Assembly (NCBI GenBank): GCA_946629475.1
Contig: CAMOXX010000123.1
Coordinates: 1-7,990 of the forward strand
Source: an uncultured Blautia sp.
GTDB taxonomy: Bacteria > Bacillota > Clostridia > Lachnospirales > Lachnospiraceae
Direction: 5' to 3'
Length of the DNA stretch: 7,990 nt
Shown: positions 6,251 through 7,990 of the stretch, one piece after another
How positions within the stretch are numbered: the stretch's first letter is position 1
How the letters are laid out: the number at the start of each line of letters is the position of its first letter
The notes under the pieces: generated by a model
Told to the model about the DNA's origin: nothing
What the model saw: only the letters and a program-made list of their open reading frames with translations
Database searches by the model: none
Program-made: the position numbers and the translations under genes

Positions 6251-7990
6251 TTATGCTTCTCCCTTGCGCTTTCTGCCGAAGATAATCAGCACAATTACCG
6301 CACCTGCACCGATTGCCGCAAAGATGAACGGATAGATCGGAAGATCGTCTCCGGTCTTAAGGAGAGTATTACCAAACAACGGTGTCGGATATCCGTACAG
6401 ATCAAGGAGCTCTTCCAATTCTTCCTCGCCGAACTCTTCGTACGGAGCAGGAGGCGTCATATCCGATCTCTCCGAAGCTGCTCTCGGTACTTCCGGAATC
6501 AGGCTGTTTGTGATGGTGGTTCCATCCATCATCATGTAATATCCGGGAACACCTTCCTCACGGACACCGTAGGTGTAGGTATGGCCATAGCCATCGTCCA
6601 CCGGGATATCCTCAAACGCGTACTCCCACCCTGTCGCTGCGGAGAGTGTACGGCTGTCTACAATTCTGCCATCACGCACCAGATCAACAGTTATATAGGA
6701 AGGCCTTCTGCCGGAAGCATCTCCGCCGTCTTCCCAGATCTTAATACCGCTCAAAGAAGTGTACTCTCTCGGGGTTGCCGGGATCAGCTCATTCCGGATG
6801 GTCGTTCCGCTGACTGTCGTTGAATAACCTGCTACCGGATCCTCACTTACCGTATAAACAATCCTTCTGCCTGTCCCGTCCGTCGCGGGCATATCCGCAA
6901 AGGTGTAGGACCAGGTGTCTCCTGCTGCTGCGATACTAGCGCTTGCTACCTCAACGCCATCCGCATAAAGATGAATCGTAATGTACGCAGGTCTCAGACC
7001 ATGTGCATTGCTCTCATCCGCCCATACCTTGGTGATCGTGATCGGGATCAGTTCCGGTACCGGAGTCGGTGTGGGTTCCGGAGTCGGAGTCGGGCCAGGT
7101 GTCGGGGTCGGGCCGGGTGTCGGGGTTGGGCCAGGTCTTGTGGTCGGAACCGTTGTCGGTGTCGTCGGCCTGGTCGTAGGTGTTGTCGGTGTAGTCGTCG
7201 GCGTCGTCGGCCTGGTCGTAGGTGTTGTCGTCGGCGTTGTGGTGGTTGTAGTCGTCGTCCTTTCAGTAGTCGTTGTGGTGGTTGACTCAGTCGTCGTAGT
7301 CACCAAGTTGTTAGTAAAGGTAACCTCAGCAACTGCTGCGCCTGTTCCTGCAGCAACTGTCACGACCTGATCATTGTCACCGACAAGCGTCACACCTGCC
7401 GGGAAACCTTTGTCATCAGTGATCTCGTGGATTGTATAGCTGCCGGGCGCAAGATTCGTCAGAGTAAAGCTGTTCGACTTACCTTTTGTGATCTTGATCG
7501 ACTTTGTAGTTTCATAGTTGTTCGGACCGGTAACCCGGAATTTGTATGTACCGTCTGCCGCTGTTCCGGTAGTAGCTTCACCTCCGACCGTGACATTTTT
7601 TATAACTCTGAGCTGTCCCATTACCGGAGTGTGTGTGTTTGTGACTGTAAAATATTTTGTATTGCCAACTTCCGAATTGCTGATCGATTTTGTCCAGCCA
7701 TCCGGCAGTTTACTGGTTTCTTCTACGGTGTAAACAATATTGTCACCCTTCGCATTTCTGCGGTCAAGGTTCGTCCACTCATAGTACCACCAGCCTTCTG
7801 CATCTTTATTGCTGTTGGCGTCAAGCGTTACAGCTTCTCCAACTTTTGTTCCATCAGCATAAAGCTGAACGGTTACGCTCTCGGGCCTGCTGCCATCTCT
7901 GTTATTGCTGTCTGCCCAGACCTTTCTGACATTGACTGTAACCGGAGGAACAAAGGTGTTTGTAATGATCGTCGATGGCAGATTGTAACC
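6251..7990 (-). CDS. Cna-B domain cell-wall surface protein, sortase-anchored (5' partial)
   Basis: The frame stays open to the window edge, so the N-terminus is missing; 579 residues are visible (numbered here from the edge) and the gene ends in TAA. Residues 9-12 look like the last strand of an earlier domain. Then come a Cna-B domain (about 17-121), an SpaA-like domain (124-229), a Thr/Pro-rich stalk (230-312), two more Cna-B domains (314-405 and 409-500), an acidic segment, the LLKTG sorting signal (543-547), a membrane helix and the tail RKRKGEA. Each domain carries the Lys/Glu/Asn arrangement that forms intramolecular isopeptide bonds in this family: K23/E90/N118, K131/E192/N228, K321/E383/N400 and K417/E478/N495. 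It is probably an adhesin or pilin-like protein covalently attached to peptidoglycan. No pilin Lys motif of the YPK type is visible in this part. It is followed after one base by a sortase gene, its likely anchoring enzyme. Confidence 0.93.
   Translation of the reverse strand, partial: GYNLPSTIITNTFVPPVTVNVRKVWADSNNRDGSRPESVTVQLYADGTKVGEAVTLDANSNKDAEGWWYYEWTNLDRRNAKGDNIVYTVEETSKLPDGWTKSISNSEVGNTKYFTVTNTHTPVMGQLRVIKNVTVGGEATTGTAADGTYKFRVTGPNNYETTKSIKITKGKSNSFTLTNLAPGSYTIHEITDDKGFPAGVTLVGDNDQVVTVAAGTGAAVAEVTFTNNLVTTTTESTTTTTTERTTTTTTTTPTTTPTTRPTTPTTTPTTPTTRPTTPTTVPTTRPGPTPTPGPTPTPGPTPTPEPTPTPVPELIPITITKVWADESNAHGLRPAYITIHLYADGVEVASASIAAAGDTWSYTFADMPATDGTGRRIVYTVSEDPVAGYSTTVSGTTIRNELIPATPREYTSLSGIKIWEDGGDASGRRPSYITVDLVRDGRIVDSRTLSAATGWEYAFEDIPVDDGYGHTYTYGVREEGVPGYYMMMDGTTITNSLIPEVPRAASERSDMTPPAPYEEFGEEELEELLDLYGYPTPLFGNTLLKTGDDLPIYPFIFAAIGAGAVIVLIIFGRKRKGEA
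6254..6364 (-). other. C-terminal cell-wall sorting signal (LLKTG, helix, basic tail)
   Basis: The end of the surface protein has the three parts of a sortase substrate: a pentapeptide LLKTG (encoded at 6350-6364) followed by Asp-Asp, a hydrophobic helix of about 20 residues, and the basic tail RKRKGEA. The second position is Leu where the canonical LPXTG signal has Pro. The reading was checked codon by codon. The neighbouring class B sortase is the obvious candidate enzyme, which is an inference from adjacency. Confidence 0.85.
7055..7303 (-). repeat. Low-complexity Thr/Pro stalk coding region
   Basis: This in-frame stretch encodes residues 230-312 of the visible surface protein. It begins with runs of Thr, continues as TTPTTTP/TTRP units and ends in PTPTPG-type hexapeptides (18-base units, about 7058-7135). 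Such segments are usually extended, often glycosylated spacers that lift a domain away from the wall. The position is unusual because two folded Cna-B domains lie between the stalk and the wall anchor. The opposite strand shows a GVGVG-like open frame here, which is only the mirror image of the repeat. Confidence 0.9.
7161..7230 (-). repeat. 28-base direct repeat with 42-base period inside the stalk
   Basis: Two identical 28-base copies lie at 7161-7188 and 7203-7230. The offset of 42 bases equals 14 codons, so gain or loss of a unit would keep the reading frame. This fits length variation of the Thr/Pro stalk by slippage or recombination. Confidence 0.85.

Noticed and set aside
5553..6335. 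Plus-strand open frame of 260 codons opposite the sortase gene
   Set aside because: It mirrors the biased Ser/Glu-rich linker of the sortase; the product is an implausible Pro/Arg/Ser-rich mixture, and the minus-strand frame has clear catalytic motifs.
7055..7303. Repeated units considered as a CRISPR-like array
   Set aside because: The units are contiguous multiples of three bases, in frame, with no unique spacers; they encode a Thr/Pro stalk.
6981..7370. Plus-strand frame encoding a Gly/Val repeat protein
   Set aside because: It is the antisense reading of the Thr/Pro repeat; the repetitive DNA explains the repeated peptide.

Overview
The window looks like a piece of a chromosome from an anaerobic gut-type clostridium (Bacillota, probably Lachnospiraceae or a relative). 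This is inferred from the mixture of Cna-B surface protein, class B sortase, a clostridial-style PilC/GspF protein, a DUF4860-like protein, strong GGAGG-type ribosome binding sites and a mid-range base composition. There is no rRNA, tRNA, CRISPR array or insertion sequence in view, so the taxonomic guess is soft.

Every gene lies on the minus strand, so transcription runs from base 7990 towards base 1. In that order: (1) the C-terminal 579 residues of a large cell-wall protein with four visible Cna-B-like domains, a Thr/Pro-rich stalk and an atypical LLKTG sorting signal (6251-7990, 5' end outside the window); (2) a class B sortase with an unusually long acidic linker (4921-6249); (3) a secreted protein with an Ig-like N-terminal half and a disordered middle (3842-4924); (4) a secreted transglutaminase-like protein with an intact Cys-His-Asp triad (3037-3864); (5) a shortened PilC/GspF inner-membrane platform protein (1929-2978); (6)-(9) four small proteins with one N-terminal membrane segment each, resembling minor pilins or pseudopilins (1578-1877, 1084-1575, 633-1052, 187-630); (10) the first 65 residues of a PilT-type ATPase (1-196, continuing beyond the window).

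The genes are packed very tightly. Three junctions overlap (by 4, about 23 and 10 bases), three have gaps of 1-2 bases, and the largest gap is 58 bases. I see no terminator or convincing internal promoter, so the set reads as one long operon. No stretch over 300 bases lacks a gene.

The biological interest is the combination. One half is a covalent cell-wall anchoring and isopeptide cross-linking module: Cna-B protein, its probable dedicated sortase, a transglutaminase-fold protein and a secreted Ig-like partner. The other half is a reduced type IV pilus or type II secretion-like machine: PilC, prepilin-like subunits and a PilT-like ATPase. My inference is that they form one surface-display or adhesion apparatus. 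Sequence alone does not show that the two halves physically cooperate.
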